Source of the DNA: Rheinheimera salexigens
GTDB taxonomy: Bacteria > Pseudomonadota > Gammaproteobacteria > Enterobacterales > Alteromonadaceae
DNA length: 64,000 bases
Direction of reading: 5' to 3'
NCBI RefSeq assembly: GCF_001752395.1
Contig: NZ_MKEK01000001.1
Span: 2,567,856 to 2,631,855 of the forward strand
Both the position numbers and the translations under genes were made by a program. Position 1 is the first letter of the stretch. Each line of letters opens with the position of its first letter. The notes under the pieces were generated by a model. It had not been told where the DNA came from. It worked only from the letters and a program-made list of their open reading frames with translations, and did no database searches. Shown here piece after piece: positions 17,557-26,985 of the stretch.

Positions 17557-20049
17557 TTAAAAATTATAGGTAAACTCTACGCCTACTTGTCTACCACGAC
17601 GTGGTGAGCCAAAGAAAGCTCTCGGTGGTCCTTTGTCAGCATCAGTAGGTGAACTATTAGCACTTAAACCGGCAAAGTAAGGTGTTTGTAACCAGCGCGT
17701 GGCCATAACAACTGAGTCTTCATCAAACAAATTTCGCGCATAAGCCGTTAGGCTCCACTCTTCGGCTCTAATACCAATGCGGGCAGAACTTATAGTGGCG
17801 GCAGGAACATAAGCTAAGTTATAAAGCTGGACATATTTTTTCGATTCATAACTGGTATCAAAGTTTACAAAACCTTCAATATTAGAACTTACTTGATTAT
17901 GGTATTCAAAAAACATACTCGCTTGATGTTTAGACGTAAGAGGAAATTCTTTACCTGATACTGAACATGTTGGGTTACCTGGCAAACCAAAATCAGCGGT
18001 TTTATCAACACCAGTTTCATTGGCTGGATCATTAAAGGCACCGCCACCACTGGTTAATGTCCACATAAAGTCATCACAACTTTTGGTAAATTCAGTATCG
18101 GCTAAGGCGTAACTAAAGCGACCTATTAGTCGTTCGGAAAAGTTAACGGCGGCATCAAGCTCAACACCCATCACTCGACCTTCGCCTTGATTGGTTGCAA
18201 TAGACAAGGTGGTTGCAGTATTTGGATTCACTGCAGAGGTTGTCATTTGCATATTATTAATTTGGTTATAAAAAAATGACGCGGCCAAATTAACTTTTTT
18301 ATTTAGAACTGTTTTAATACCAACTTCAAAACTATCGGTATCTTCTTGTTTATAGGTTGGCATCCCTTCAGCGGAGCCTGCAGCACCATTTAAGCCACCC
18401 GGTTTGACACCTTGTGCCAGCACACCAAACAACATGGTTTTATCTGACCATTGATAGTTAACAGCTAATCGTGGGGTAAAGTTATCCCAGGTACCGCTAT
18501 CTTGATACTTCTGCACACCGGTTGCGGCATCCCATTGGGTAAGATTTTTTTCTTCTTCAGACCAACGCATTTCTAGCGAGGCGGTTAACTTGTCGCTAAA
18601 TTTATATTCAACCGAACCAAAAATGGCTTTATTGGTTAAGTCTGACGTATCAGTATGAATGCCTTCTCTGGCATTGCCAAAAAACAACTCATACACTTTT
18701 TCATCTTGCTGATAGAAAAAACCGCCGATCATCCATTCAAAATCTGCCATCGGCGAGCGAAGTTGAATTTCTACTGATTTATCTTGGGTTTCTTTTCGTG
18801 ACGCATCTGTTAATAGAGCTTTTGTGCCTGGCGCAAAAGTATAGTTTAGAGAGCTATGGTCGCCGTCTGACCCCGCCCGATAAGAGTCATCACGATAGCT
18901 AATAGCGGCATCAATTTGGTAACCGGATTCAAATAAATAATCACCAGCAACACTAGTGATTAATTGATCCCGCCATACCCCACTAAAAGGAGTTCCAGCA
19001 TTAAGGTCATAGACATTACCGAAAAACGCTGAAGAGGTACCGCCTTGCAATGGACCATTAATTGGCACTCCCGGTACTTCAATTGGCTGGCCACTGGCAC
19101 TAGGACCATCATTTAAGGCAATTTGGCCCGGTTTAATCTCACCACAAAAATATTGATTATTATTAGTTGAGTTACTGCCTGGCCAATAGGCTAATGAACG
19201 GTAACCTGGGGCACAGTTATTCATTTCTGCTGATTGTAAAAAGAAAGCCCTAGTACCATCATCATCTTTGGCTTTTTGTAGCCGCCATCTTATATTCATC
19301 GCATCGGTAGGCTCTGCGTTTACGACTAAGGTATACGAACGTGATGACTGATCGCCAATGGTTTCATTAGTAACTTGGTTTGTCCACTCGCCACCGTAAC
19401 TAAAATCACGAACGGCTAATGATGCCGCTACGGTATCCGTTAATGGTGTGCTCATATAAAGCTGAACATTATGCTCATTGTGCTGGGCTGCGGAGGCTTT
19501 AACTCGGCCGGTAAATTCGTGCCTATCTGGGCCTTTGGTGATAAAGTTAATGGCACCAGAATAAGAGTTTCGACCATACAGCGCGCTTTGCGGCCCTTTA
19601 ATAACCTCAACCCGAGCAATATCCGACATATCAATATTTTGTGATGAGCCAGCATAGTACACACCATCAATAAAATAAGCGGCACCTGATTCAACACCGA
19701 ACTGAACGCCGGCTAAAATATTGCTCATGCCGCGAATGACCGGCCGCTCAACAGTACGGCCAAAGCCATTAGAGAAACTTAAACCTGGGGCAAAGCGCGC
19801 GATATCATCTATTGACTGAATACCTTGCTGTTCCAGCATTTCACTATTAAACGCAGATACCATTACTGGCACTTTATTTAACGACTCGACTCGGCGCCGA
19901 GTAGTGACCTGAATAACTTCTATTTCTTGCTCTGTTGCTGTAACTTCTTTAGCCGTTAACTCTTCTTGAGCATAAAGTGCCGTATTGGTTAATCCTAAAC
20001 ACCCTGTGATTACTGCTAGATATAATTTATTTATTTTCACTTGCATCAC
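17557..20049 (-). CDS. TonB-dependent outer-membrane receptor
   Basis: An 830-residue receptor. It has a signal peptide (ending NTALYAQ), a TonB-box-like segment EIEVIQVTTRRR, a plug domain (VPVMVSAFNSEMLEQQGIQS, DIARVEVIKGPQSALYGRNS with the canonical GPQS-LYGRN, GAINFITKGP) and a long 22-strand barrel ending in aromatic GVEFTYNF. It resembles receptors for large organic molecules rather than classical siderophore types, but specificity cannot be read. It is the first gene after the FNR-type box at 20126 and probably brings the island's substrate across the outer membrane. The two DUF1838 proteins and the periplasmic amidohydrolase could act on the imported compound. Confidence 0.93.
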   Translation of the reverse strand: MMQVKINKLYLAVITGCLGLTNTALYAQEELTAKEVTATEQEIEVIQVTTRRRVESLNKVPVMVSAFNSEMLEQQGIQSIDDIARFAPGLSFSNGFGRTVERPVIRGMSNILAGVQFGVESGAAYFIDGVYYAGSSQNIDMSDIARVEVIKGPQSALYGRNSYSGAINFITKGPDRHEFTGRVKASAAQHNEHNVQLYMSTPLTDTVAASLAVRDFSYGGEWTNQVTNETIGDQSSRSYTLVVNAEPTDAMNIRWRLQKAKDDDGTRAFFLQSAEMNNCAPGYRSLAYWPGSNSTNNNQYFCGEIKPGQIALNDGPSASGQPIEVPGVPINGPLQGGTSSAFFGNVYDLNAGTPFSGVWRDQLITSVAGDYLFESGYQIDAAISYRDDSYRAGSDGDHSSLNYTFAPGTKALLTDASRKETQDKSVEIQLRSPMADFEWMIGGFFYQQDEKVYELFFGNAREGIHTDTSDLTNKAIFGSVEYKFSDKLTASLEMRWSEEEKNLTQWDAATGVQKYQDSGTWDNFTPRLAVNYQWSDKTMLFGVLAQGVKPGGLNGAAGSAEGMPTYKQEDTDSFEVGIKTVLNKKVNLAASFFYNQINNMQMTTSAVNPNTATTLSIATNQGEGRVMGVELDAAVNFSERLIGRFSYALADTEFTKSCDDFMWTLTSGGGAFNDPANETGVDKTADFGLPGNPTCSVSGKEFPLTSKHQASMFFEYHNQVSSNIEGFVNFDTSYESKKYVQLYNLAYVPAATISSARIGIRAEEWSLTAYARNLFDEDSVVMATRWLQTPYFAGLSANSSPTDADKGPPRAFFGSPRRGRQVGVEFTYNF

Positions 20050-20125
20050 CTGTTGCTGTTATAATATGTCTGGACAATTCTTAAGCTAGTTATAACGCAA
20101 ATCTTATACAATGGAAAAATTCTAG

Positions 20126-20139
20126 TTGACATTTGTCAA
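20126..20139. promoter_or_regulatory. FNR-type box before the TonB receptor
   Basis: TTGACATTTGTCAA, a perfect palindrome apart from the centre, located 77 bp before the receptor ATG. I see no clear -10 at the class II distance here. Confidence 0.6.
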
Positions 20140-20297
20140 GCCGCTGCAATATTAAACAATACGTCAGCAAAACAGGTATGAAAACTGACTATTTAAAGAG
20201 TAATAAAAAGGCGTATTGATAGGGAATTGAGAATGGATTTTAGGGCAGCTTTGAGGGTGACGTTAAAGTGAAGTTCTAACTAAGAACGTAGAGCAAT

Positions 20298-20329
20298 CTT
20301 ACCCAGTTATAAGATAACAACTGGGTAAG
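20298..20329 (-). terminator. Stem-loop after etfA
   Basis: An 11-bp perfect stem (20298-20308 with 20319-20329) and 10-base loop, 48 bp past the etfA stop. It lacks a T tail, so termination efficiency is doubtful. The rest of the 328-bp gap between the TonB receptor and etfA holds only the FNR-type box. Confidence 0.4.
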
Positions 20330-20377
20330 CGCCTGTGCAAGTCAGCATAAAACATGAGCCAAATTTGCGTTATACAA

Positions 20378-21307
20378 TTAAAGTGCCGCTTCTAGCTCTG
20401 GCATAATATCGAATAAGTCACCTACCAAACCGTAATCTGCTATTTGGAAAATAGGTGCATCTTCGTCTTTATTAATCGCCACGATAACTTTTGAATCTTT
20501 CATTCCGGCTAAATGTTGAATAGCACCCGATATGCCCACAGCAATATATAAATTAGGCGCCACAACTTTTCCGGTTTGGCCAATTTGCATATCGTTAGGA
20601 ACAAAACCGGCATCAACAGCTGCTCTTGACGCGCCAATAGCGGCACCTAATTTATCTGCTACACGCTCGAGGATGCTAAAGTTTTCACCATTTTGCATAC
20701 CACGACCACCGGAAATAATAATACTGGCAGCGGTGATGGAAGGCCGTTCTGATTTTGATAATTCTTCGCTAACAAAGCTAGATAAACCAGCATCGGCACT
20801 CTGTTTTAGTACTGTAACTGCTGCTGCAGTATCGCTTAACTCGGCTTCAGAAAAGGCAGTGCCTCTAATGGTTAATACTTTTTTCGCACAACAAGCTTTT
20901 ACTTTAGCCATAGCATTGCCGGCATAGATTGGCCTAACAAACACATCTGCGCTTTCAATATCAATCACATCTGAAAACTGGGCTACATCTAAACTACCGG
21001 CAACTCGCGGAGCAACATCTTTACCCCAGCTGGTAGCGGCGAAAATAAAGTGCTCATAATCAGCACTAAATTTAGTAATAACCAAGGCGTGATTTTCAGC
21101 TAATGGTTGGCCAAGAACGCTATCTTTCACCACCACAACTTGATTGACGCCGTTAATATGGCTGGCCGCTGCAGCAAAAGCGCTGGTGTCAGCACCAGTA
21201 ACTAAAATATCGATAGTCGAGCCTATAAGCTGGGCTGCTTTAACCGATTTACGTAAATTAGATAAGTCTATTTCTGCATTGTATTCAGCTATTACTAAAA
21301 TACTCAT
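20378..21307 (-). CDS. etfA: Electron transfer flavoprotein alpha subunit
   Basis: A 309-residue FixB/EtfA protein. The N-terminal domain starts MSILVIAEYNAEIDLSNLRK. The C-terminal FAD domain shows IISGGRGMQNGENF, then LGAAIGASRAAVDAGFVP, QIGQTGKVVAPNLYIAVGISGAIQHLAGMK and the end IADYGLVGDLFDIMPEL. With EtfB it carries electrons from acyl-CoA dehydrogenases to ETF-ubiquinone oxidoreductase. Its ATG overlaps the etfB stop (TAATG), so the subunits are translationally coupled. Being inside the island, it probably serves the acyl-CoA dehydrogenase at 25785 rather than general fatty-acid oxidation. Confidence 0.95.
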   Translation of the reverse strand: MSILVIAEYNAEIDLSNLRKSVKAAQLIGSTIDILVTGADTSAFAAAASHINGVNQVVVVKDSVLGQPLAENHALVITKFSADYEHFIFAATSWGKDVAPRVAGSLDVAQFSDVIDIESADVFVRPIYAGNAMAKVKACCAKKVLTIRGTAFSEAELSDTAAAVTVLKQSADAGLSSFVSEELSKSERPSITAASIIISGGRGMQNGENFSILERVADKLGAAIGASRAAVDAGFVPNDMQIGQTGKVVAPNLYIAVGISGAIQHLAGMKDSKVIVAINKDEDAPIFQIADYGLVGDLFDIMPELEAAL

Positions 21308-22056
21308 TAGATCACCTTCGCTTCATTTTTTAATTTTTCAACTAGCTCAGCTACCGAAGCTAACTTAACGCCACCAGTACGTTGTGCAGGAGCGCTAACA
21401 GATATCAACTCAAAGCTTGGACTTAAATCCACCTCAAAACTGCTGGCTTCAACAGTATCTATGGGCTTTCTTTTAGCCTTCATAATATTTGGTAAAGACG
21501 CATACCGCGGCTCATTTAATCTAAGATCAGTTGAAATAATAGCGGGTAAGGTTAACGCTATAGTTTGTAAGCCAGCGTCAATCTCACGAGTAACCAATAC
21601 TTTGTCTGCTTCAACAGTGACTTTAGAAGCAAAAGTTCCTTGGCTATAATTGGTCATGGCCGCTAACATTTGCGCTGTTTGATTATTATCAGCATCAATA
21701 GATTGTTTACCTAAAATAGTTAACGAGGGCTGCTCAGTTTCAATAACTTTTTTCAATAAACGTGCAACATGGATAGAGTCTAATTTTTGATCCGTGTTGA
21801 TATGGATGCCTCTGTCTGCACCTAAAGCTAGCGCAGTGCGAATTTGTTCTTGAACTAAATTTGAACCGATAGAGACAACGATAACTTCAGTTGCAATACC
21901 GGCTTCCTTTAATCTTACGGCTTCTTCAACGGCAATTTCACAAAAAGGGTTCAGGGCCATTTTAACGTTATTGAGTTCAACATCACTCTGATCTGCTTTA
22001 ACCCGAATTTTCACGTTGTAATCTATCACTCGCTTAACCGGAACCAGTATTTTCAT
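21307..22056 (-). CDS. etfB: Electron transfer flavoprotein beta subunit
   Basis: A FixA/EtfB protein of about 249 residues. It starts MKILVPVKRVIDYNVKIRV, with ALNPFCEIAVEEAVRLKEAG near residue 35, an AMP-binding part VIVVSIGSNLVQEQIRTALA and ILGKQSIDADNNQTAQMLAA. I set the start at ATG 22056, preceded by TGAGGATTTT; the frame is open a further 36 codons upstream, but those residues do not resemble the family and would cover the promoter. It forms the EtfAB heterodimer with the following gene. The FNR-type box at 22158 lies about 102 bp upstream. Confidence 0.95.
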   Translation of the reverse strand: MKILVPVKRVIDYNVKIRVKADQSDVELNNVKMALNPFCEIAVEEAVRLKEAGIATEVIVVSIGSNLVQEQIRTALALGADRGIHINTDQKLDSIHVARLLKKVIETEQPSLTILGKQSIDADNNQTAQMLAAMTNYSQGTFASKVTVEADKVLVTREIDAGLQTIALTLPAIISTDLRLNEPRYASLPNIMKAKRKPIDTVEASSFEVDLSPSFELISVSAPAQRTGGVKLASVAELVEKLKNEAKVI

Positions 22057-22157
22057 AAAATCCTCATTAATTGCCAACTTAATTTGTCCAGACAAATTAC
22101 ATTCTAGCAAACTGTTAAATGAACAAAAATACAAATACTTGTTAGACCAGAGCATTT

Positions 22158-22171
22158 TTGACATTGGTCAA
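22158..22171. promoter_or_regulatory. FNR-type box between etfB and the Crp/Fnr gene
   Basis: TTGACATTGGTCAA in the 387-bp divergent region. It is about 102 bp before etfB and 273 bp before the regulator gene, so it could serve etfBA and possibly autoregulation. The remainder of the region is rich in CTTAA/TTAAG repeats without a clear function. Confidence 0.55.
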
Positions 22172-22443
22172 TTTAAGCGCGGGCTTAAAGCATTTATTTC
22201 ATGCCTAAGTACTGCCTGGGATTTGTGCTGATACTTTGCGGCTTAAGTTACCGCTAAACTACAATTAAGGCTTAAAAGCCATTTGCTTTAAGTCAATAAT
22301 AAGTCTTTAAGTTGCTTTTAATTTATCTAAAGTACATAGTAAGTCCATCAAGCAGTATGGGTATTACTACAATGCGTTTTAGCAATAAGTGCTAATTTAT
22401 TCATTAGTAAGCTTCTCTTAACACTATTATAAATAAGAGTATT

Positions 22444-23145
22444 ATGAAGTTAGACACATCTAAAGTTTCAATTAAGACTTCGTTGGCTTCGTGTTTTGGT
22501 TCAAATTTTCAAGACTTAAACGGCAGCCAAGATTTCCTTGATGAGTTAGCCACAATGGCACAAGAAATTACTGTTGAAGCAAACTCATATCTTTTTAAAG
22601 AGAGTGATGCTAGCAATTTTGTCTATATCCCAATTTCTGGCGTCATCATGCTTGAAAGATCGACTGCAAGAGGCTCGCGACATGTTTTTGCTTTTTTATT
22701 TACCGGTAATTTAATTGGTTTATCTGAATTTTCGTTTTATACCTTTAGCGCTAAATCTGTTTCGAATTCAACCATAGTGAAAATAAACAAAGATTTAATA
22801 AAAAATGTGTTCGAACGCCACCCACAAATTGCCAAGCGTTTTCATGAATATACCAATATGGTATTAAATTATATTTTAGATCAATTGTTTATCATGGGAC
22901 AAAAAACCGCCCACCAACGATTAGCGTTATTTTTATTAGATATGGAAAAAAGAATTGGCCATGGTACCAAGAAGTTCTTTTTACCTATGAGCAGACAAGA
23001 TATTGCCGACTACTTAGGTATGTCGCTAGAAACCACCAGCCGAGGTTTTACTAGTCTTAAAAGTAAAGGCTTAATTTCTATAGAAAGTAATTACAGTATT
23101 ACATTGTTAGATCCGGTTGCTTTAGCCGAATTTGGCGATAATTAA
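22444..23145 (+). CDS. Crp/Fnr-family transcription regulator
   Basis: A 233-residue regulator. Residues about 35-125 form the cyclic-nucleotide-binding-like barrel (FKESDASNFVYIPISGVIMLER), followed by a dimer helix (HPQIAKRFHEYTNMVLNYILDQ). The C-terminal winged helix reads LPMSRQDIADYLGMSLETTS then RGFTSLKSKGLI. The recognition helix keeps the E..SR residues that contact TTGA half-sites in FNR. It has no N-terminal cysteine cluster (a single Cys at residue 17), so iron-sulfur oxygen sensing is unlikely; the barrel may bind another effector. It is the obvious candidate to bind the eleven TTGA-N6-TCAA sites of the island. Confidence 0.88.
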   Translation: MKLDTSKVSIKTSLASCFGSNFQDLNGSQDFLDELATMAQEITVEANSYLFKESDASNFVYIPISGVIMLERSTARGSRHVFAFLFTGNLIGLSEFSFYTFSAKSVSNSTIVKINKDLIKNVFERHPQIAKRFHEYTNMVLNYILDQLFIMGQKTAHQRLALFLLDMEKRIGHGTKKFFLPMSRQDIADYLGMSLETTSRGFTSLKSKGLISIESNYSITLLDPVALAEFGDN

Positions 23146-23168
23146 TTCGTTTGTTTTTACATTAACAA

Positions 23169-23205
23169 AACAATGACAGCTAAATATGCCTTAACTGTCA
23201 TTGTT
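23169..23205. terminator. Hairpin between convergent genes
   Basis: An 11-bp perfect stem (23169-23179 with 23195-23205) with a 15-base loop, placed between the regulator and the CoA-transferase that converge here. T-rich flanks exist on the minus-strand side. It probably ends transcription in both directions. Confidence 0.55.
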
Positions 23206-23266
23206 CTCGATGCTTTTAACGCAGTGCTTTTATTGACCTACTTGGATTACTAAATGCTTGGTGTTT

Positions 23267-24391
23267 TTAGTTTTTTTTAACAGCCCACTGCTGCAACACT
23301 TCGTTAGTATGCTGACCAAATTCTGGTAAGTTAAAGTTAGCTTGGCCAGGTTCGTTACGGTATTTTATGGGTATGCCTAGATGATAACTTCCCTGCTCAT
23401 CCTGCAATAACATATCTCTTTGTTGTAAATGCGGGTCACGTATCGCTTCGTTAAGAGAGCGCACCGGTGACCAACACACATCGATTTCAGCTAAAAATGC
23501 TTGCCAATATGCCATGGGTTTAGCGGCAAAGGTTGTGGCTAAGAAATCTTTTACGGGTTGTTGCACTTCACCTGGAGGTTGCTTACACAACTCAATTAAA
23601 TCTGGCCGTTGCAGTGCATTAAGCAGGTTCTCAACAAATTTAATTTCACTGCCGCCTAAGGTTAAATAATGCTGATCAGCCGTTGCATAAATTTGATAAA
23701 ATGCTGCCCCGCCCCAGCTACGCTCTTGTTTTACCACAGGCGAACGATTTTCTACGAAGGGAGGCCCCATAACATTTGGGTACCAAGCGATTAAAGAATC
23801 TTGCATAGAAATATCGAGATAATCACCTTTACCGGTTTGTTGTTTCTTTAACAACGCCATTAACACACCCGAAAACGCCATTAAGCTGCCTGCCATATCA
23901 GCTACTGGCATACCGGGCATTGCCGGTTTACCGTCTTGGCCTTCATTAATAAACACCGCACCAGAATCAGCTTGAATGCTAAGATCATGTGCTGGTTTTA
24001 AGGCCTTGCTGCCCGTTTGGCCATAGGCAGAAATAGAACAATACACAATGCCTGGGTTAACCGTTTTAACCACATCGTAATCTAAACCCAAGCGCTGCAT
24101 AACGCCCGGTCGAAACGCTTCAATTACTACATCGGCCGTCTGACACAGCTTAAGAAAATCAGCTTTACCCGTTGCGGACTTTAGATCCAAGTTAATACTT
24201 TTTTTACCACGGTATACATTACGAAACCATACTGAATGACCGTTTTGCTTTAGCCCAACGGCTCGCACAGGCTCGGCATAAGGAGGCTCTAACGCCACTA
24301 CCTCTGCACCATGATCAGCCATCATCATGCTAAAGTGTGGTCCCGGTAAAAACAGTGATAAATCGAGTACTCGGATCCCTTGTAGCTTCAT
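23267..24391 (-). CDS. CaiB/BaiF CoA-transferase (first copy)
   Basis: A 374-residue family III CoA-transferase. Motifs: IRVLDLSLFLPGPHFSMMMADHGAEVVALEPP at the N-terminus, GKKSINLDLKSATGKADFLKL, and the catalytic Asp region KPAHDLSIQADSGAVF near residue 145-170, then GMPVADMAGSLMAFSGVLMALLKKQQTGKGDYLD. The enzyme moves CoA between carboxylic acids. It shares its architecture with the copy at 24584 but not high identity, so the two probably take different acids. It stands alone downstream of the terminator at 24525, and no FNR-type box was seen in its 133-bp leader. Confidence 0.9.
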   Translation of the reverse strand: MKLQGIRVLDLSLFLPGPHFSMMMADHGAEVVALEPPYAEPVRAVGLKQNGHSVWFRNVYRGKKSINLDLKSATGKADFLKLCQTADVVIEAFRPGVMQRLGLDYDVVKTVNPGIVYCSISAYGQTGSKALKPAHDLSIQADSGAVFINEGQDGKPAMPGMPVADMAGSLMAFSGVLMALLKKQQTGKGDYLDISMQDSLIAWYPNVMGPPFVENRSPVVKQERSWGGAAFYQIYATADQHYLTLGGSEIKFVENLLNALQRPDLIELCKQPPGEVQQPVKDFLATTFAAKPMAYWQAFLAEIDVCWSPVRSLNEAIRDPHLQQRDMLLQDEQGSYHLGIPIKYRNEPGQANFNLPEFGQHTNEVLQQWAVKKN

Positions 24392-24524
24392 AATAATTTC
24401 CTAATTCATGCTGTAAATATTTTATATAAGTTCGGTTTAAGCGCGGTATAAATACTATTTCAGTGCTATATAAGTACTACAGAAGTGCTCTATAACTGCT
24501 ATATCAGTCCTTAGCCGCCGTTAA

Positions 24525-24550
24525 AAAAGGCAGCTAAATAGCTGCCTTTT
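24525..24550 (-). terminator. Terminator of the seven-gene CoA operon
   Basis: An 11-bp stem (24525-24535 with 24540-24550) and 4-base loop, with a T run on the minus strand. It lies 33 bp after the second CoA-transferase gene and ends the operon that begins at 30486. Confidence 0.85.
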
Positions 24551-24583
24551 ACGCTGTTAAAAAAACGCACTTTTATAGGCAGA

Positions 24584-25774
24584 CTAAATGGCGCCATCAG
24601 CCTTTAAATTGGCAATATCATCAGCACTATAGCCTAGCGAACCTAACAAATCGTTAGTATCACACCCCATAGGACCTGCCGCTTTACCTGCCATACGTTG
24701 ACCGTCTACTTTTATTGGGCAGCCTAAAACTTGCATGTCATGTTTTTCAGGATGCTTAACGGTTCTTACCATACCGATATCATGGATATACGGATTTTGT
24801 AACGCTTGCGGCAAATCTAACACTGGCGCGCAAGGGATCTGGCCTTTAAGGTGCTCTAACCAATAATCGGTATTATGCGCACTAAGCGCACGGTCAATCT
24901 CGGTGGTGAGTAAATCTCTATTGTCACGACGCTGAGCGACTGTAGCAAAACGTTCTTGCTTTAACGTCGCGTCATCCAATAAATCGACCAGTACATGCCA
25001 AAACTTATCTGTCATCGCCATTAAGAATATATAACCATCGGCGGTTTTATATAGCTGACAAGGCACTGTTGCCGGGTGTGCTGATCGGGCTAGTCGCTCT
25101 GTAACATGGCCTTGGTTAAAGTACCATGTTGCTGGGTAAGACAACTGGTGTAAGGCGACATCGAATAACGACACGTCAACATCTCGGCCTTGGCCTGTGC
25201 GATGCGCACCAAGTAACGCTGACGTTAAGCCTAATGACGCCACCGCACCAGTCATAAAGTCAATCATCGACACACCAAAGCGTGCGGGTGGTTGATCGGG
25301 CTCACCGGTTAGCGACATTAAGCCGGCTTCGGCTTGCATTAAATAATCGTAGCCAGGCCAGCTAGCACGGTCATTATCGCGGCCATAAGCGGATAAGTGG
25401 CCACAAACGATTTTCGGATTAATATGTTTTAATTTATCATAAGTAATGCCGAGTTTTTCGGGTTGATCACCGCGTAAATTGTTGGTCACGGCATCAGCTG
25501 TTTTAACCAGCTTTTCAAAAACAGCCCGACCAGAGTCACTTTTAAGATCTAAAGTTAAACTTTTTTTATTTAAGTTAAAGGTTTGAAAGAAGTAACTATC
25601 ATTTTCACCTAAAAAAAATGGCCCGGTTTGCCGAGATACATCGCCACCAATTTTAGGATTTTCAATTTTAATAACTTCTGCACCTAGATCAGCTAAAAAC
25701 ATTGATCCATAGGGCCCAGCACCATATTGCTCTACGGCAATAATTCTAATTCCCTCTAGTGGAAGTGTTTTCAT
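24584..25774 (-). CDS. CaiB/BaiF CoA-transferase (second copy)
   Basis: A 396-residue family III CoA-transferase. It begins LEGIRIIAVEQYGAGPYGSMFLADLGAEVIKIENP, has KKSLTLDLKSDSGRAVFEKLV, and carries the catalytic-Asp region WPGYDYLMQAEAGLMSLTGE near residue 150. A long C-terminal part follows with AHNTDYWLEHLKGQIPCAPVLDL. It probably makes the CoA thioester used by the acyl-CoA dehydrogenase just upstream (10 bp away) or recycles CoA from the product. Relatives include succinyl-CoA:dicarboxylate CoA-transferases, which would fit the MaoC and CitE genes in this operon. Confidence 0.92.
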   Translation of the reverse strand: MKTLPLEGIRIIAVEQYGAGPYGSMFLADLGAEVIKIENPKIGGDVSRQTGPFFLGENDSYFFQTFNLNKKSLTLDLKSDSGRAVFEKLVKTADAVTNNLRGDQPEKLGITYDKLKHINPKIVCGHLSAYGRDNDRASWPGYDYLMQAEAGLMSLTGEPDQPPARFGVSMIDFMTGAVASLGLTSALLGAHRTGQGRDVDVSLFDVALHQLSYPATWYFNQGHVTERLARSAHPATVPCQLYKTADGYIFLMAMTDKFWHVLVDLLDDATLKQERFATVAQRRDNRDLLTTEIDRALSAHNTDYWLEHLKGQIPCAPVLDLPQALQNPYIHDIGMVRTVKHPEKHDMQVLGCPIKVDGQRMAGKAAGPMGCDTNDLLGSLGYSADDIANLKADGAI

Positions 25775-25784
25775 GGTTCACCTA

Positions 25785-26960
25785 TTAAATTTTGTAGCGT
25801 TCAACGAGTTGTTTAGCAATGATAATGCGCTGCATTTCATTGGTACCTTCGCCAATACACATCAGCATGGCATCGCGATAAAAGCGCTCTATATCATATT
25901 CAACTGAATAGCTGTAACCGCCAAAGATACGCATAGCTTCATTGGCACAAAACACACCGGCTTCTGAACCCGCATACTTAGCCATACCCGCTTCCATATC
26001 ACAACGCTCACCGGCATCAAATTTAGCCGCGGCTTGCTCAATTAATAAGCGTGCAGCCTCAACTTTTGTTGCCATTTCGCCAAGCTTTAATTGAATAGCT
26101 TGATGCTGACAAATTGGCTTACCGAAGGTTTCTCGCTCTTGGGCATAGCGTACTGCTAATTCCATCGCACCTAACGCAATACCGGCACCACGTGCTGCCA
26201 CATTAATACGTCCTAGCTCTAAACCACCAATAGCTTGTATGAAGCCTTTACCTTCATCGCCACCAATTAAGTTTGCCGCTGGTACTCTAAAATCTTCAAA
26301 TATCACTTCACAGGTATCAATAGAGCGATAGCCAAACTTTTTCAATTTAGAAACTGTGATCCCTGCTTTAAAGTTACCTTGCTCATCTTTAGTTTCGACT
26401 ATAAATAAACTGGTGCCTCGGTGTGCGGGTTTAGCATTTGGATCGGTTTTGACTAATACTGCTAACACGTTGCCGTGTAACGAGTTAGTAATCCAAGTCT
26501 TACTGCCATTAATAATATAATCGTCACCATCACGCACAGCAGTACTACGAATTGCTTGTAAATCAGTACCGGCATTTGGCTCAGTTAAGGCAATAGCGCC
26601 ACGTAACTCACCACTGGCCATTTTAGGTAAAAAATACTCTTTTTGCGCATCAGTGCCACTGCGCTCAATCGCAGAAGCTTGGATTAAGTGTGAGTTAAAA
26701 ATCCCACTTGGTGCCATCCAAGCCGAAGAGACTTTCATCACTATTTTGGCGTAAATTGCAGCTGGTAAACCTAAACCACCATAATCTTGGCTGATAGTGG
26801 CACCAAACAGACCTAGCCCTTTCATTTGCTCAACTAAATCTGTTGGGTAGGTATCATTTTGATCATGATCCTGTGCAATAGGTCGAACTTCATTTTCAAC
26901 CCATTTATCAATCATATCTAAGATCGATTGCTCGTCTTCTTTGGTCCAAATATCAGCCAT
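25785..26960 (-). CDS. Acyl-CoA dehydrogenase
   Basis: A 391-residue FAD enzyme. The start ADIWTKEDEQSILDMIDKWVENEVRPIAQDHD leads to a middle barrel with ALTEPNAGTDLQAIRSTAVRDGD and WITNSLHGN. The C-terminal helical domain has RETFGKPICQHQAIQLKLGEMA, IFGGYSYSVEYDIERFYRDA and the catalytic Glu in CIGEGTNEMQRIIIAKQL. It forms an alpha-beta double bond in an acyl-CoA and passes electrons to EtfAB, which is encoded in the same island. Position between the MaoC hydratase and a CoA-transferase suggests the order: activation, desaturation, hydration, cleavage. Confidence 0.94.
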   Translation of the reverse strand: MADIWTKEDEQSILDMIDKWVENEVRPIAQDHDQNDTYPTDLVEQMKGLGLFGATISQDYGGLGLPAAIYAKIVMKVSSAWMAPSGIFNSHLIQASAIERSGTDAQKEYFLPKMASGELRGAIALTEPNAGTDLQAIRSTAVRDGDDYIINGSKTWITNSLHGNVLAVLVKTDPNAKPAHRGTSLFIVETKDEQGNFKAGITVSKLKKFGYRSIDTCEVIFEDFRVPAANLIGGDEGKGFIQAIGGLELGRINVAARGAGIALGAMELAVRYAQERETFGKPICQHQAIQLKLGEMATKVEAARLLIEQAAAKFDAGERCDMEAGMAKYAGSEAGVFCANEAMRIFGGYSYSVEYDIERFYRDAMLMCIGEGTNEMQRIIIAKQLVERYKI

Positions 26961-26985
26961 GGCTCACCTCGTTTGTCAGTAACTT

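Noticed and set aside
14762..22056. Steroid degradation as the role of the island
   Set aside because: The KstD-like flavoprotein alone is not enough; no ring-cleavage hsa/kst genes or other hallmark genes are present.
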